Shown piece after piece: positions 63,201 to 64,000 of a stretch of 64,000 nucleotides of DNA. The stretch comes from Osedax frankpressi (taxonomy: Eukaryota; Annelida; Polychaeta; Sabellida; Siboglinidae). Numbering within the stretch: the first letter of the stretch is position 1; every line of letters begins with the position of its first letter. The notes under the pieces are model-generated. The model was not told the DNA's origin, ran no database searches, and saw nothing but the letters and a program-made list of their open reading frames with translations. The stretch spans positions 20,364,658 through 20,428,657 of the forward strand of contig OZ038314.1 of the NCBI GenBank assembly GCA_964035775.1, read 5' to 3'. The translations under genes and the position numbers were made by a program.

Positions 63201-64000
63201 CAATAACAGTATCAACTAGAGGTTGATAACATTATCAAGGTTCAATAACAGTATCAACTAGAGGTTGATAACATTATCAAGGACAATAACATTATCAACT
63301 AGAGGTTGATAACATTATCAAGGTTCAATAACATTATCAACTAGAGGTTGATAACATTATCAAGGTTCAATAATATTATCAACTAGAGGTTGATAACATT
63401 ATCAAGGTTCAATAACATTATCAACTAGAGGTTGATAAAATTATCAACTAGAGGTTGATAACATTATCAAGGTTCAATAACAGTATCAAATGGAGTTTGA
63501 TAACATTATCAAGGTTCAATAACATTATCAACTAGAGGTTGATAACATTATCAAGGTTCAATAACATTATCAACTAGAGGTTGATAACATTATCAAGGTT
63601 CAATAACAGTATCAACTAGAGGTTGATAACATTATCAACTAGAGGTTGATAACATTATCAAGGTTCAATAACAGTATCAACTAGAGGTTGATAACATTAT
63701 CAAGGTTCAATAACAGTATCAACTAGAGGTTGATAACATTATCAAGGTTCAATAACATTATCAACTGGAGGTTGATAACATTATCAAGGTTCAATAACAG
63801 TATCAAGGTTCAATAACATTATTAAGGTTCAATAACATTATCAACTAGAGGTTGATAAAATTATCAACTAGAGGTTGATAACATTATCAAGGTTCAATAA
63901 CAGTATCAAATGGAGTTTGATAACATTATCAAGGTTCAATAACATTATCAACTAGAGGTTGATAACATTATCAAGGTTCAATAACATTATCAACTAGAGG
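60226..64000. repeat. Large 19+23-bp minisatellite in the last intron of P4, runs off the window
   Basis: At least 3.77 kb of the same two units as at 36672-45340. It shows its own variants (ggacaataac, ataatattatc, gataaaatt) in higher-order blocks, for example a block near 60700-61000 that recurs near 63200-63500. It starts 20 bp from the acceptor of the last exon. Confidence 0.98.

Overview
The window is AT-rich animal nuclear DNA: spliced genes, long A+T introns, (TA)n tracts and large minisatellites. It has no bacterial or organellar traits. The gene content (an AIP co-chaperone, plus secreted proteins pairing a chitin-binding CBM14 domain with a laminin-G-like domain) points to a lophotrochozoan, most likely a mollusc, because this domain pair is typical of Pif/BMSP-type shell-matrix proteins. 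The species cannot be named from sequence alone.

Layout. (1) 65-6267, + strand: most of an AIP (XAP2)-like gene, seven coding exons; the first exon lies left of the window. Intron 3 holds a decayed Mutator-like transposase and intron 6 two tandem-repeat tracts. (2) 8097-15069, 20768-27141, 36523-50670 and 60076-beyond the right edge, all on the - strand: four members (called P1-P4 here) of a tandem family of secreted CBM14-Thr/Ser linker-LamG proteins. I reconstructed ten exons each for P1, P2 and P3, with matching phases (385, 386 and 361 aa); only the last exon of P4 is in view. (3) Between P1 and P2 lie broken fragments of AIP (17.4-19.1 kb), showing that the duplicated unit began inside AIP. 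(4) The P2-P3 and P3-P4 intergenic regions share a DNA-transposon relic (31.8-34.5 and 55.2-58.0 kb) and a foldback element; a TTAA-flanked MITE sits inside intron 1 of both P2 and P3.

Repeats dominate the rest. A 19+23-bp minisatellite fills the last intron of P3 (36672-45340) and runs off the window in P4 (60226-64000). A 10-bp pure A/T minisatellite lies in intron 3 of P1, P2 and P3 at different lengths.

Main observations: coding differences between family members are mostly amino-acid changing and concentrated in the LamG domain, while introns and flanks stay nearly identical; P3 looks like a mosaic; the large minisatellite appears to have grown from a short single-copy sequence still present in P1 and P2, and each repeat carries palindromic GATA-type motifs; most splice donors have T at +3 (GTTAGT type). 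Family members probably act together as extracellular, chitin-associated matrix proteins; that role is inferred from domains only. All alignments were made by eye.
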